64,000 nt of DNA from Nocardioides luteus (GCF_000960475.2 NZ_JZDQ02000003.1:1-64000), one strand, 5' to 3'. Shown: positions 9,314 through 18,894, numbered from the stretch's first letter. Notes: generated by a model from the sequence alone, not told the origin. Program-made: numbers and translations.

Positions 9314-9394
9314 CCCCGGTCAACCGGGTATCCCTGCACTTCTCAGGCGTTGCAACACCGGAGAAGTGCAGGAAACACCGGAGAAGTTCCGGTG
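9314..9394. repeat. Dispersed palindrome-flanked element, copy A
   Basis: The 46-nt core (9329-9374) contains the inverted pair CCTGCACTTCTCAGG and CCGGAGAAGTGCAGG around a TTGCAACA centre. It is flanked by CCCCGGTCAACCGGG on the left and by an inverted repeat CACCGGA/TCCGGTG on the right. The core is 43/46 identical to copy B at 29625. It begins between the CoA-transferase start and ends 2 nt from the proS stop. Confidence 0.85.
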
Positions 9395-9395
9395 A

Positions 9396-11156
9396 TCAGC
9401 CGGCGACGACCTCGGTCAGGTGAGCGACGGCCTCGGCGAGCGCGACCTCGGTCTTCTCCCCGCTCTTGCGGTCCTTGACCTCGACCTTGCCCTCGACCAG
9501 GCCCTTGCCGACCGTGACGATGGTCGGCACACCGATCAGCTCGGCGTCCTTGAACTTCACACCCGGGGAGACCTTGGGACGGTCGTCGTAGAGCACGTCG
9601 ATGCCGGCGGCCTCGAGCTCACCGGCGAGCTTCTCGGCGGCCTCGAAGACGGCGGCGTCCTTGCCGGTGGCGACCAGGTGGATGTCGTACGGAGCGACGT
9701 TGCGGGGCCAGACGAGACCGATGTCGTCGAGGGTGCCCTCGGCGATGGCGGCCACGGCACGGGTGACGCCGATGCCGTAGGAGCCCATGGTGACGGTGAC
9801 GAGCTTGCCGTTCTCGTCGAGCACCTGGAGACCCAGCGCGTCGGCGTACTTGCGGCCGAGCTGGAACACGTGGCCCATCTCGATGCCGCGCGCCAGCGTC
9901 AGCGGACCGGAGCCGTCGGGGGCCGGGTCGCCCTCGCGCACCTCGGCGGCCTCGATGGTGCCGTCGGGGGTGAAGTCACGGCCGGCGACGAGGTCGATGA
10001 CGTGCTTGCCCTCGACGTTGGCGCCGGTGACCCAGCGGGTGCCGGTGACCACGCGCGGGTCGACCAGGTAGCGGATGCCGGAGGCCGACTCCTCCCCCAG
10101 CGCCTGGGGCCCGATGTAGCCCTTGACGAGCTCCGGGTGCTTCTTGAGCTCGACGTCGTCCATGGGCTCGACCTCGATCGGCTCCAGCTGGCCCTCGAGG
10201 CGCTTGATGTCGACCTCGCGGTCACCGGGAAGCCCGATCGCGAGCGGCTCGGAGGTGCCGTCGGGGTGGCGCAGCATCACGAGCACGTTCTTCAGCGTGT
10301 CGCCGGCCTCCCAGGGGCGGTCCTCGCGCGGGTACGCCTCGTTGAGGTGGTCGACGAGGGTCTGGATCGTCGGGGTGTCGGGGGTGTCCTCGGCGTGGGC
10401 AGCGGGCACGCCCTCGTAGGAGATCGGCTCGGGGGCCAGCGTCGTGACCGCCTCGACGTTCGCGGCGTAGCCGCCGGGCGAGCGTACGAAGGTGTCCTCG
10501 CCGGCCTCGGAGACGGCCAGGAACTCCTCGGAGGCCGAGCCGCCCATCGCGCCGGAGGTGGCCTTGACGATGACGTACTCGAACCCGAGGCGGTCGAAGA
10601 CCTTGACGTACGCGGCCCGGTGGGCGTCGTAGGACGCCGCCAGGCCCTCGTCGGAGACGTCGAAGGAGTAGGAGTCCTTCATGATGAACTCGCGGCCGCG
10701 CAGCAGCCCCGCGCGCGGACGCGCCTCGTCGCGGTACTTCGTCTGGATCTGGTAGATCGACAGCGGCAGGTCCTTGTAGGAGCCGTAGAGGTCCTTGACC
10801 AGGAGGGTGAACATCTCCTCGTGGGTCGGCCCGAGCAGGTAGTCGGCGTCCTTGCGGTCCTTGAGCCGGAAGATGCCGTCGCCGTACTCCGTCCAGCGGC
10901 CGGTCGCCTCGTAGGGCTCGCGGGGCAGCAGCGCCGGGAAGTGCACCTCCTGGGCGCCGATCGCGGCCATCTCCTCGCGGATGATCCCCTCGACCTTGCC
11001 GAGCACCCGCAGGCCCAGCGGCAACCAGGAGTAGATACCCGGAGCGGCGCGGCGGATGTAGCCGGCACGGACAAGCAGCTTGTGGCTCGCGACCTCGGCG
11101 TCGGCGGGGTCCTCACGCAGGGTCCGCACGAAAAGGGTCGACATACGGGCGATCAT
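9396..11156 (-). CDS. proS: Proline-tRNA ligase
   Basis: This class II aminoacyl-tRNA synthetase charges tRNA-Pro. The 586-residue protein is the bacterial type: catalytic core with motif 2 ([24 protein letters not shown]), an inserted editing (INS) domain in the middle, motif 3 ([16 protein letters not shown]) and a C-terminal anticodon-binding domain (VAPYDIHLV, then [22 protein letters not shown]). The start is ATG 11156 ([21 protein letters not shown]), matching the mycobacterial N-terminus. The ATG at 11144 is an alternative. The stop is almost touched by repeat copy A. Confidence 0.97.
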   Translation of the reverse strand: MIARMSTLFVRTLREDPADAEVASHKLLVRAGYIRRAAPGIYSWLPLGLRVLGKVEGIIREEMAAIGAQEVHFPALLPREPYEATGRWTEYGDGIFRLKDRKDADYLLGPTHEEMFTLLVKDLYGSYKDLPLSIYQIQTKYRDEARPRAGLLRGREFIMKDSYSFDVSDEGLAASYDAHRAAYVKVFDRLGFEYVIVKATSGAMGGSASEEFLAVSEAGEDTFVRSPGGYAANVEAVTTLAPEPISYEGVPAAHAEDTPDTPTIQTLVDHLNEAYPREDRPWEAGDTLKNVLVMLRHPDGTSEPLAIGLPGDREVDIKRLEGQLEPIEVEPMDDVELKKHPELVKGYIGPQALGEESASGIRYLVDPRVVTGTRWVTGANVEGKHVIDLVAGRDFTPDGTIEAAEVREGDPAPDGSGPLTLARGIEMGHVFQLGRKYADALGLQVLDENGKLVTVTMGSYGIGVTRAVAAIAEGTLDDIGLVWPRNVAPYDIHLVATGKDAAVFEAAEKLAGELEAAGIDVLYDDRPKVSPGVKFKDAELIGVPTIVTVGKGLVEGKVEVKDRKSGEKTEVALAEAVAHLTEVVAG

Positions 11157-11247
11157 GCAGGCAAGCGTACGGCGCACCGGACCGCTCCCGCGAACCGGTT
11201 GGAATTGGCGTTGCAACCTCGACGGCGACCCGCGCATCTTTACGTTC

Positions 11248-12255
11248 ATGAGAGGTATCCGAATCCCGGCACTGGCCACGGCCATCCTTGCTGCTCTCAT
11301 GCTCCCGGCGACGTTCCTGTCACCGGCTTCTGCGGCGGCTCCGACCGTCGACGTACGTCCCCTTCCCCTGCCGGTCGGCGAGAGCCCGACCGTTCCCTAC
11401 CTCGACCGGCCCTCGGACACGTCGGTCGTGGTGGTCGACCCGACGACCGGCACGAAGACGCCGGTGACCCCTGTCGGCGACGATCTCGACTCCTACGAGC
11501 TCCTGGGCCGCTCCGGGAGCGGGTTCGTGCTGCGGATCCGCAACCGCAACATCGACCGGATCGTCCGGGCCCAGCTCGGTGTCCCACAGAAGTCCCTCAA
11601 GGACATGTACTACGCGGACCTGGCCAGGCTGTCGGCCGACAACCGCTACCTGCTCAACACGGCGACCCTGAGCACCGGCGGGATCCAGGTGCAGGTCCGC
11701 AACACCACCACCGGCGCGGTCGTCGCCCGGCGCACCTTCAAGGCATCCACCAAGCCCGACCCGATCGACGTCAGCGGCACGCGCGTGCTCGTGGGTGGCT
11801 ACAGCACCCCGCGCACGATGATCTGGGACTGGAAGGCCGGCACGGTCAAGACGATCGCCTCCCGGGCGGCGTACGCAGGCAGCTTCGCCACCAACCGGCT
11901 GGCGACCTACACCAAGAACCCGTCAGCCTCCGACGCGTGCTCGGTGGTCTCCACCATCACCGCACCGGGCACCACCCTGTGGCGTGGCTGCCTCGAAGCG
12001 GTGGCGTCCTTCTCGCCCGACGGCGCCCGCTTCGCAACCGATGCGATCGCCCACGAGAGCGCGGTCGTCGTCCGGCGCCGCAGCATCCGAGGCACGCTGC
12101 TGACCACCTACCGGAACCCCAACAAGGTGTGGATGCACGCCTGGGAGACGAACACCCGGATCCTGCTGCGGTCCTACCCGGCCGATGGCGGTGGCCCATG
12201 GCTGGTGCGCTGCGAGACCACCGACTGCGAACGCGCTTGGCGGGCGTACTCCTAG
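11248..12255 (+). CDS. Secreted protein of unknown function, beta-propeller-like
   Basis: The 335-residue product starts with a classical signal peptide ([18 protein letters not shown], cleavage near SPASAAA). The mature part is Ser/Thr-rich with repeated short beta segments ([46 protein letters not shown]), suggestive of a beta-propeller. Four Cys lie in its second half ([19 protein letters not shown]) and could pair outside the cell. No catalytic motif was found. The start has no clear ribosome site. It is divergent from proS with 91 nt between starts. Similar build, though not clear homology, is seen in the protein at 33154. Confidence 0.7.
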   Translation: MRGIRIPALATAILAALMLPATFLSPASAAAPTVDVRPLPLPVGESPTVPYLDRPSDTSVVVVDPTTGTKTPVTPVGDDLDSYELLGRSGSGFVLRIRNRNIDRIVRAQLGVPQKSLKDMYYADLARLSADNRYLLNTATLSTGGIQVQVRNTTTGAVVARRTFKASTKPDPIDVSGTRVLVGGYSTPRTMIWDWKAGTVKTIASRAAYAGSFATNRLATYTKNPSASDACSVVSTITAPGTTLWRGCLEAVASFSPDGARFATDAIAHESAVVVRRRSIRGTLLTTYRNPNKVWMHAWETNTRILLRSYPADGGGPWLVRCETTDCERAWRAYS

Positions 12256-12267
12256 GACGTCGCCGGA

Positions 12268-13113
12268 TCAGAACATGATGGTGGAGAAGCGGGCCGTCTC
12301 GAGGAAGCCGGCCCGCTCGTAGGCACGACGCGCGGGAGCGTTCCACTCGTTGACGTAGAGCGAGACGCGTGGAGCGATCTCGTTGCGGACGATCTCGCAG
12401 ACCGCGGCCATGCCGCGGGCTGCGAGGCCCTCGCCGCGTCGGTGCGCGGGCACCCAGACGCCCTGGATCTGGGCGGCCTCCGGGGTCGCGCAGGCGACCT
12501 CGGCCTTGAAGACGACCTCGCCGTCCTCGATCCGGGCGAAGGACCAGCCGCGCGAGATCAGCTGGAGCACCCGGGCGCGGTAGAGGTCGCGGCCTCCGCC
12601 GGTCTCGGGCGAGATCCCGACCTCCTCGGTGTACATCGCCACGCACGCCGGATAGAGCACGTCCATGTCGGCGCGGACGGTGCGGCGTACGAACGGGTCG
12701 GGGTCGACCAGGCTCTGCAGCTGCTGCTCGAGGTGGGGCTGCTCCCAGCGCTGGTCGCGTGGCTCGCCCCAGGACTCGCCGATCGATCCCCACAGCGCCC
12801 GGACGGCTGGCTGCCGGCCGACGATCGTGGAGACGGTGCGTACGCGGCTGCGGGCCCGCTCGCCGAACGCGAAGGCGTCGTCCTCGGTGGCCTGGATCGG
12901 GACCAGGTTGGCGCCGACATGGCAGGCCGCGACCAGGTCGCCACCGTCCCAGCGCCCCCAGATCTCACCGCCGAGCCAGCGCGGCTCGAGGTTAGTGGTG
13001 CGCGCCCGGTATTCCGCGAACACGTTCACCACCGGATCGAGGGCGGTCAGCTCCAGGAACGCGCTGAGATCACCCGCATGCAGCGGGCGGATCCCTTGGC
13101 GCGTGGTGAGCAT
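12268..13113 (-). CDS. DUF4081 domain GNAT family N-acetyltransferase
   Basis: The 281-residue protein joins an N-terminal DUF4081-type domain (about 1-110, LEPRWLGGEIWGRWDGGDLVAACHVGANLVPI) to a GNAT acetyltransferase domain. Its acetyl-CoA loop RRGEGLAARGM, the VSLYVNEWNAPARRAYERAGF strand-helix and a Tyr in the usual general-acid region are visible. Such proteins lie next to ispG and proS in many Actinobacteria, but the acceptor is unknown. The gene is convergent with the secreted protein at 11248 (12 nt between stops). In this genome a 4.5-kb insertion separates it from ispG. Confidence 0.9.
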   Translation of the reverse strand: MLTTRQGIRPLHAGDLSAFLELTALDPVVNVFAEYRARTTNLEPRWLGGEIWGRWDGGDLVAACHVGANLVPIQATEDDAFAFGERARSRVRTVSTIVGRQPAVRALWGSIGESWGEPRDQRWEQPHLEQQLQSLVDPDPFVRRTVRADMDVLYPACVAMYTEEVGISPETGGGRDLYRARVLQLISRGWSFARIEDGEVVFKAEVACATPEAAQIQGVWVPAHRRGEGLAARGMAAVCEIVRNEIAPRVSLYVNEWNAPARRAYERAGFLETARFSTIMF

Positions 13114-13169
13114 GTCACCGAGCCTAGGGCCAATCTGGTCGTACGTCGCCCTGCGGCTCGCTGGCCGGA

Positions 13170-13829
13170 TCAGGCAAAGATGCGTTCGATCGTGTGCATA
13201 CGCTCGCGGATGGTCTTGAGGCGTACGTCCTGACCGGCCTCGCCGGTGTCACCCCAGACCGCCCGGCCGACCATCACACCGCTCGCCCCGAGCGCCCGGA
13301 CCTGCGGCAGGCGCTCGCTGAACTCGTCCCAGCCCATCCCGTCGGAGCGCGCGACCCACGAGGCTCGCGCGACGTCGGCTCGGCCGATGGCCGCGAGACC
13401 CTCGTCGTTGACCTTGAGCTTGAGCACGATGCCGCCGCACCGCGACCGGGTGGCCAGCCTGGCCAGATCGTCGAGGCAGTCAGGCGTGGTGCAGTAGGGC
13501 TCGAGGAAGACCCGGTCGTAGCCGGGGAGGCGCTCCAGGATGGCCAGCGCCATCGGGGCGCAGGCGGCCTCGTGGTCGTCGAACCCGACCTTCACCGCGT
13601 CCGTCGTCCGCTCCGGGACGACGAGATCGTCGACGGCCTCGATGTCGGGGAGCCCGGCGCAGGCGAGCTCGCGGCGTACGTCGCCGTGCCCCTGCGTGGG
13701 ACGCACGACGATGCCCCAGCCGGGGGTGGTGGCCACCAGATCGAGGATGCCGGACCTGATGTCGGAGGAGTCCGGGGTGCGGAACAGCGCGTCGTCCGCG
13801 TGATCGATGGCAAGCCAGAAATTGGTCAC
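13170..13829 (-). CDS. TIM-barrel aldolase-like protein (class I, LacD/DeoC-like C-terminus)
   Basis: The 219-residue product resembles class I aldolases only in its C-terminal half: a strand ending in a candidate Schiff-base Lys (GGIVLKLKVND), then ASWVARSDGMGWDEFSERL and the ASGVMVGRAVWGD phosphate-loop strand typical of LacD/tagatose-bisphosphate-type barrels. The N-terminal half (FWLAIDHADDALFRTPD) is not recognisable, and the protein is about 70 residues shorter than LacD or YihT. It may be a divergent or reduced barrel. The GTG start at 13829 has no ribosome site. It follows the SDR and NACHT genes on the same strand. Substrate unknown. Confidence 0.6.
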   Translation of the reverse strand: MTNFWLAIDHADDALFRTPDSSDIRSGILDLVATTPGWGIVVRPTQGHGDVRRELACAGLPDIEAVDDLVVPERTTDAVKVGFDDHEAACAPMALAILERLPGYDRVFLEPYCTTPDCLDDLARLATRSRCGGIVLKLKVNDEGLAAIGRADVARASWVARSDGMGWDEFSERLPQVRALGASGVMVGRAVWGDTGEAGQDVRLKTIRERMHTIERIFA

Positions 13830-13954
13830 TGTTGTCGCCAGTCTGAGATGGGAGGAAGAAGGCGTGTGGAGGCGCTAGGCGAAGCCTAAGCAGAGCGACC
13901 GCGCATCACCGGCATCTTGGGTAAATTGAAGATTTCGGGTCGCGCCGCCGGGCG

Positions 13955-14734
13955 TCAGTACTCCCCGCCGTCGGCGACGATGCACTGGCCGTTGATCGCG
14001 CCCGAGACGTCGGAGGCGAGGAAGACGCAGACCTTGGCGACGGCGTCGGCGGTGACGAACCGGTGGCCGGGGATGCGCGCCGCGCGGTAGGCGATGTACT
14101 GGTCGACGGTCACCCCCTCCTTGCGGGCGTGCTTGACGAAGACCTGCCGGGAGGACTCGCTCCACATCGGGCCCGGAGCGACGACGTTGGCCCGGACGAT
14201 GCCCTCCTCCTCCTGCGCGATCGCCTGGGCGAGCCCGGTCAGGGCGTGCTTCGACACCCCGTAGGCGGCCCGTCGCGACGGCGTACGGATCCCGAAGACG
14301 GAGCTGACCAGGACGACCGCGCCGGAGCGCGCCGCGCGGAGCCTCGGGAGCGCGAGCGAGGCCGTGCGCCAGGCCGAGGTCAGGTTGAGGTCGAGGGTGA
14401 GCTGCCACTCGGACCGGTCGATCTCGGCGACCGTGTCGGGGCTGGGATTGATGCCGGAGCAGTTGATGAGTCCCGAGAGCGTCTCGAACCCGGCCAGCGT
14501 CTCGGCCAGGGCGTCCACGCCGGCGTCGGTGGTCAGGTCGCCGTCGACCCTGGCGACGGCACCGGTCTCGTCGGCCAGGTAGGCCAGCTCGGTGGTGCGG
14601 CTGTAGGCGTGCAGGATGACCGGGGTGCCCTCCGCGGTGAGCCGGCGCGCGACCGCGCTGCCGAGGTCGCCGGTCGCGCCGAGGACGAGCACGGGAGGCC
14701 GTGGCGGGGTGCCTGACTCAGACGCTGTGCTCAT
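13955..14734 (-). CDS. Short-chain dehydrogenase/reductase
   Basis: The 259-residue classical SDR has the cofactor loop GATGDLG, NCSG in place of NNAG, catalytic Ser in VLVSSVFG, the YGVSK catalytic Tyr/Lys pair, a PG motif (VVAPGPMWSESS) and the C-terminal signature ADGGEY. An Arg in YSRTTEL after the second strand suggests NADP(H). It probably oxidises or reduces a small alcohol/carbonyl; the substrate is not evident. Its first 17 nt overlap the 3' end of the NACHT gene, so the two are probably co-translated. That is an unusual pairing for an SDR. Confidence 0.88.
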   Translation of the reverse strand: MSTASESGTPPRPPVLVLGATGDLGSAVARRLTAEGTPVILHAYSRTTELAYLADETGAVARVDGDLTTDAGVDALAETLAGFETLSGLINCSGINPSPDTVAEIDRSEWQLTLDLNLTSAWRTASLALPRLRAARSGAVVLVSSVFGIRTPSRRAAYGVSKHALTGLAQAIAQEEEGIVRANVVAPGPMWSESSRQVFVKHARKEGVTVDQYIAYRAARIPGHRFVTADAVAKVCVFLASDVSGAINGQCIVADGGEY

Positions 14735-16724
14735 GGCGCTCCTTGATCCGGTGGATCGCCGCCCTCACCACGTCCTGATGGGCGGGCGGCAGACCAGTGA
14801 GACCTTCGAGATGGCTCAGGCAAGTGATATCACCCATTTGCCCGAGCCGGTACGCGGTGATCGGAATCGCCGGAGCCAGGACCGGATGGTGCAGCCGGCG
14901 GACCAGTGCCTCGGTGATGTCGGTGCCCCAGCCGAGCACGTCACGCTCGCGGGCGACCGCACCGGGATCCTCCTCACGGTCCAGGATCTCGAGGTAGCCG
15001 TCGACCGGGACCCGGCCGCGCAGGATCAGCTGGAACATCGCCGCCTTGCGCAGGAACAGCGACCGGAACGCCTCGAGCACGAACTCCAGCTCGTCCCAGT
15101 AGCGCTCCGGTGCCTGGTCGAGGAGGTCCCCGTAGTCCTCGCGCTCCTCGGTCAGGTAGAGGCAGATCAGCCGGTCCATCCAGGACAGGCTCTCGCGTAC
15201 GCTCAGCCGGGCCACCGCGTCGAGGTCGCCGGGCTGGAACCCGGCCTTGAGGAACGTCATCACCAACGGCCCCATGTGCATGTCGGCGAACCGGGCGCCG
15301 TCGAGGGCCATGCCGTGCCCGTCGCGCAGCCGGTCGCGGATGCCCTCGGCGACGAAGTACTGGTAGAAGGTCTCGTGGGCGAACTCCGCCGACTCCACCG
15401 AGTCCTTGGTCCGTCCGGTCACGCCGAAGACCTCGGAGTGGTCGAGCAGGTCCGCGATCCATTCGTACGTCAGGAAGTCCCGTTGCCGGGTGATGTCGAG
15501 GTCGCGCTGCAGGTTGGCGAAGAGCCACTCCGAGACGCGCGGGACCGGGATCAGGTCCTGCTCCTGCGAGTCCGGCTCGTCCATCCCGGTGAACAGGTCC
15601 CAGGCGATGTCGCGGTAGGTCTGGAACCGCACCCGGCTGGGGATGCGTGAGCTCTTCCGGTCCCACGGCTGACCGCAGACGTGCTTGAGGTGGACGGTGT
15701 AGCCGTCCCACTGGGTGCGGGGGGCCGCCACGCCCTCCTCGAGGGAGGCGTAGAGCTGCTTGAGGACCATCGGGGTCGCCGGGAAGAACCCGCCGCCACG
15801 CTCCATCTCCGCGGCCAGATTGCGCAGCTTGTCGTCGCCGCCGCGCTCCTCGCCGAGGGCGCGCACGTCGGCCGGTGAGATCGGCTCGACGCGCACGACC
15901 ATCGCCGCCTCGACGCCGAGGTCCTCCAGCCGGGCCGGGCTGCGCAGCTGCTCGGCGAGCTCGTCGCGCTCGGTCTGCAGGTTGCGCTTGCTGATCACCA
16001 CGAAGCGGCCGCCCCGGCCGAAGGCCGAGCGCAGCTCGCTCAGGTCGGGACGGTTGACACCGTGCTCCTCGGCGCTGGAGGAGATCAGGTCGAAGTCGTC
16101 GATGACGATCGGCGAGCGGTCCTCGCCGACCAGGTCGCCGTAGTCGACCGCGCCGTCGCGCAGGCTGATGTAGCGCACCTGCTCCTTCGAGGCGGTCCAC
16201 TCCCGGACCTCGATCGTCTTGCCCGAACCCGAGGGGCCGGTGAGGAAGAAGAGGTTGGACTCGGTGTTCTCGAGCCACCGGCCCAGCGCCTCGACGAGCG
16301 GGATCGTGGCCTGATCGGTCGTCAGCCCGCTCAGCGCCGCCACCCGGGCTCGCGGGAAGGTCAGCCGGGAGCTGGTCGTCGTCGCCGGCGTCGGGGCCGC
16401 GAGCGTGGGGGCCAGCACCGGACCGGGCGGCTCGGCGCCGGCATCGCGCCAGGCGTACGCCTTCCACCACTTCGCCTGCCAGATGCCGGTGTTCTTCCGG
16501 ATCCACTCCCCGCGATGGGCCGGGTCGAGGGTGCGGGGCACCGACCCGCCCACCACCCGGATGAGCTCGTCGAGCGGCATCAGCTTTGAGCCGGACGTAC
16601 GCCGATAGAAGGTGCTCCTGGCCATCGCGACGCCGGCGCCACCATCAGCTTTTCCGGTCACCTGCCGGACCCAGGCGCGCAATTCACTGTTGAACTGCTC
16701 TGGTGAGAGAGATTCGTCGGTCAT
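14718..16724 (-). CDS. STAND/NACHT-type NTPase with N-terminal helix-turn-helix
   Basis: The 668-residue protein starts with a small helical domain (about 8-60, with RSTFYRRTSGSKLMPLDELIRVVGG) of the kind found at the N-terminus of actinobacterial HTH/NTPase regulators. A P-loop NTPase follows: Walker A GPSGSGKT (163-170), Walker B SPIVIDDFD (204-212), sensor strand FVVISKRN (241-248), and the NACHT-like motif FAHETFYQYFVAEGI (448-462). The C-terminal 200 residues are helical with no recognisable TPR or WD repeats. Such STAND proteins act as signalling switches, and some defend against phage. Which role applies here is unknown. The ATG at 16724 was chosen because the longer frame crosses the promoter. 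Confidence 0.8.
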   Translation of the reverse strand: MTDESLSPEQFNSELRAWVRQVTGKADGGAGVAMARSTFYRRTSGSKLMPLDELIRVVGGSVPRTLDPAHRGEWIRKNTGIWQAKWWKAYAWRDAGAEPPGPVLAPTLAAPTPATTTSSRLTFPRARVAALSGLTTDQATIPLVEALGRWLENTESNLFFLTGPSGSGKTIEVREWTASKEQVRYISLRDGAVDYGDLVGEDRSPIVIDDFDLISSSAEEHGVNRPDLSELRSAFGRGGRFVVISKRNLQTERDELAEQLRSPARLEDLGVEAAMVVRVEPISPADVRALGEERGGDDKLRNLAAEMERGGGFFPATPMVLKQLYASLEEGVAAPRTQWDGYTVHLKHVCGQPWDRKSSRIPSRVRFQTYRDIAWDLFTGMDEPDSQEQDLIPVPRVSEWLFANLQRDLDITRQRDFLTYEWIADLLDHSEVFGVTGRTKDSVESAEFAHETFYQYFVAEGIRDRLRDGHGMALDGARFADMHMGPLVMTFLKAGFQPGDLDAVARLSVRESLSWMDRLICLYLTEEREDYGDLLDQAPERYWDELEFVLEAFRSLFLRKAAMFQLILRGRVPVDGYLEILDREEDPGAVARERDVLGWGTDITEALVRRLHHPVLAPAIPITAYRLGQMGDITCLSHLEGLTGLPPAHQDVVRAAIHRIKERHEHSV

Positions 16725-16757
16725 CGCCCCTCGCCCAGTCGCCCGCGTTCGCGGTTG

Positions 16758-16801
16758 AGAGTATCCCGCAGGTGTCCCAATTCTGTCCCAGAAACGTCCC
16801 A
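16758..16801 (-). promoter_or_regulatory. Promoter of the NACHT gene with three direct heptamer repeats
   Basis: Read on the minus strand, TGGGAC occurs three times (starting at 16801, 16790 and 16779) at exact 11-bp intervals. Ten bp later comes a -10-like TACTCT (16763-16758), 34 nt upstream of the NACHT start. Heptamers (TGGGACR) with 4-bp spacers placed at the -35 position match the layout of SARP- or OmpR-type activator sites. An inverted TGGGAC also occurs at 16809-16814. The regulator is unknown. Confidence 0.6.
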
Positions 16802-16945
16802 ACTCAGCTGGGACTGTCTTCACATCGTCCCCACTCCCGCCCGCCCTCTGGCGAGACACATGTGGCCTCCGCCACCGTGGGATCGTCCCCACAGGGACAG
16901 CGCCGGCCCCACCTACGGGCCCCACCGCTGAAGGAGATGATGACC

Positions 16946-17101
16946 ATGAGGAACCACAAGTTCAGCATCGCCACCTTCGCCGTCACGCTTCTTGTCGTGT
17001 TCGGCTTCAACCAGCTGCTCAGCGCCGAGCCGCCCACGTGCCAGGCAACCGCCGGCACCTCGTCCGTGTCCGTCGTCCTCACGGAAGGAGCGCTGTCATG
17101 A
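16946..17101 (+). CDS. Small single-span membrane or secreted protein
   Basis: This 51-residue product starts MRNHKFSIATFAVTLLVVFGF, a basic N-terminus followed by one hydrophobic span. A short polar tail with one Cys (PTCQATAGTSS) follows. A strong AAGGAG site at 16931-16936 is 9 nt from the ATG at 16946; two closer in-frame ATGs (16937, 16940) are too near it. The stop overlaps the start of the next gene (ATGA), so they are co-translated. Too short to assign to a family. It is divergent from the NACHT gene. Confidence 0.65.
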   Translation: MRNHKFSIATFAVTLLVVFGFNQLLSAEPPTCQATAGTSSVSVVLTEGALS

Positions 17102-17511
17102 CCCGCGACTTCATGCGCCTCGGCGATACCGTCAAGGCCCACGGCGGCGTCCGTTCCGGAAAGCGCGGTGTCGTCGTCGCCACCGCCGCAGGCCGCACCA
17201 AGGTCCGTTTCAACGGCACCAGCGGCACCCGCTGGGTGCGCAGCAGCAACCTGAGGTCCACCGGCAGCGGCTCGCTGTCCTGGATCCTTCCGGTCAAGGC
17301 CGCGCTCCTCCTGTTCCTGGTCGTGCCGGGTCTCCGGTTCGTCGTCGTCTACCTGTGGACCCACGGCGGACTCGACGGCTTCGCCACGGCCCTCGGGAAC
17401 CAGATGGGCCAGGCCGCGCTCGCCTGGGGCCACCTGGTCACCACGGACCCGGTCGGAGCCCTGCTCCACCTCGGGTTCCTCGGCGTGGTCTCCAGGCTGA
17501 TGCACTGGTGA
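17098..17511 (+). CDS. Membrane protein with N-terminal KOW/SH3-like domain
   Basis: The 137-residue protein has a soluble N-terminal segment of about 50 residues that looks like a KOW/SH3-type small barrel (LGDTVKAHGGVRSGKRGVVV, then TKVRFNGTSGTRWVRSSNL). A hydrophobic span (VKAALLLFLVVPGLRFVVVYLW) and two weaker hydrophobic segments up to the C-terminus follow. It overlaps the preceding small gene by 4 nt. Function unknown. The KOW-like head suggests binding of nucleic acid or protein at the membrane face, which is inference only. It is followed by a strong terminator. Confidence 0.7.
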   Translation: MTRDFMRLGDTVKAHGGVRSGKRGVVVATAAGRTKVRFNGTSGTRWVRSSNLRSTGSGSLSWILPVKAALLLFLVVPGLRFVVVYLWTHGGLDGFATALGNQMGQAALAWGHLVTTDPVGALLHLGFLGVVSRLMHW

Positions 17512-17567
17512 GTCCGCCGACATCGTTTCGCGACGTACGCGAGGGGGACGCCGCGAAGCAGACGAAG

Positions 17568-17597
17568 AGGCCCGGTCCGAGAGTTCGGACCGGGCCT
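17568..17597 (+). terminator. Intrinsic terminator after the small membrane protein pair
   Basis: A perfect 13-bp stem (AGGCCCGGTCCGA and its complement) with a GAGT loop is followed by TCTTGTG, 56 nt after the stop at 17511. It probably ends the 16946-17511 transcript. The flanking GAAG/CTTC could also allow use from the minus strand. Confidence 0.8.
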
Positions 17598-17624
17598 TCT
17601 TGTGTGCGCGCGGGGGCGGATGCT

Positions 17625-17706
17625 GACCGAGATAACTCGGTCGGTGCGCACTGCCTTCATGGAGTTCCACGAGGGCAGTGACCGTTCACCGAGTTACCTC
17701 GGTGAA
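17625..17706. repeat. Composite element of three nested or adjacent palindromes
   Basis: The 82-bp element has an outer palindrome ACCGAG-ATAA-CTCGGT on the left and CACCGAG-TTAC-CTCGGTG on the right. Between them is a central hairpin with arms CACTGCC and GGCAGTG. The two halves are also imperfect inverted copies of each other. It ends 11 nt before the ispG stop. The layout (palindrome, central inverted repeat, palindrome, about 80 bp) is the same as in the three copies near 9.3, 29.6 and 61.8 kb, but the sequence differs. Confidence 0.75.
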
Positions 17707-17717
17707 CATCCAGCCGG

Positions 17718-18872
<1,155 letters not shown>

Positions 18873-18894
18873 GTCTACCAATCTTACGTGCGGG

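Noticed and set aside
9314..9394. Part of a CRISPR array
   Set aside because: The repeat is palindrome-rich, occurs once per site, and copies are about 20-30 kb apart with no spacers or cas genes.
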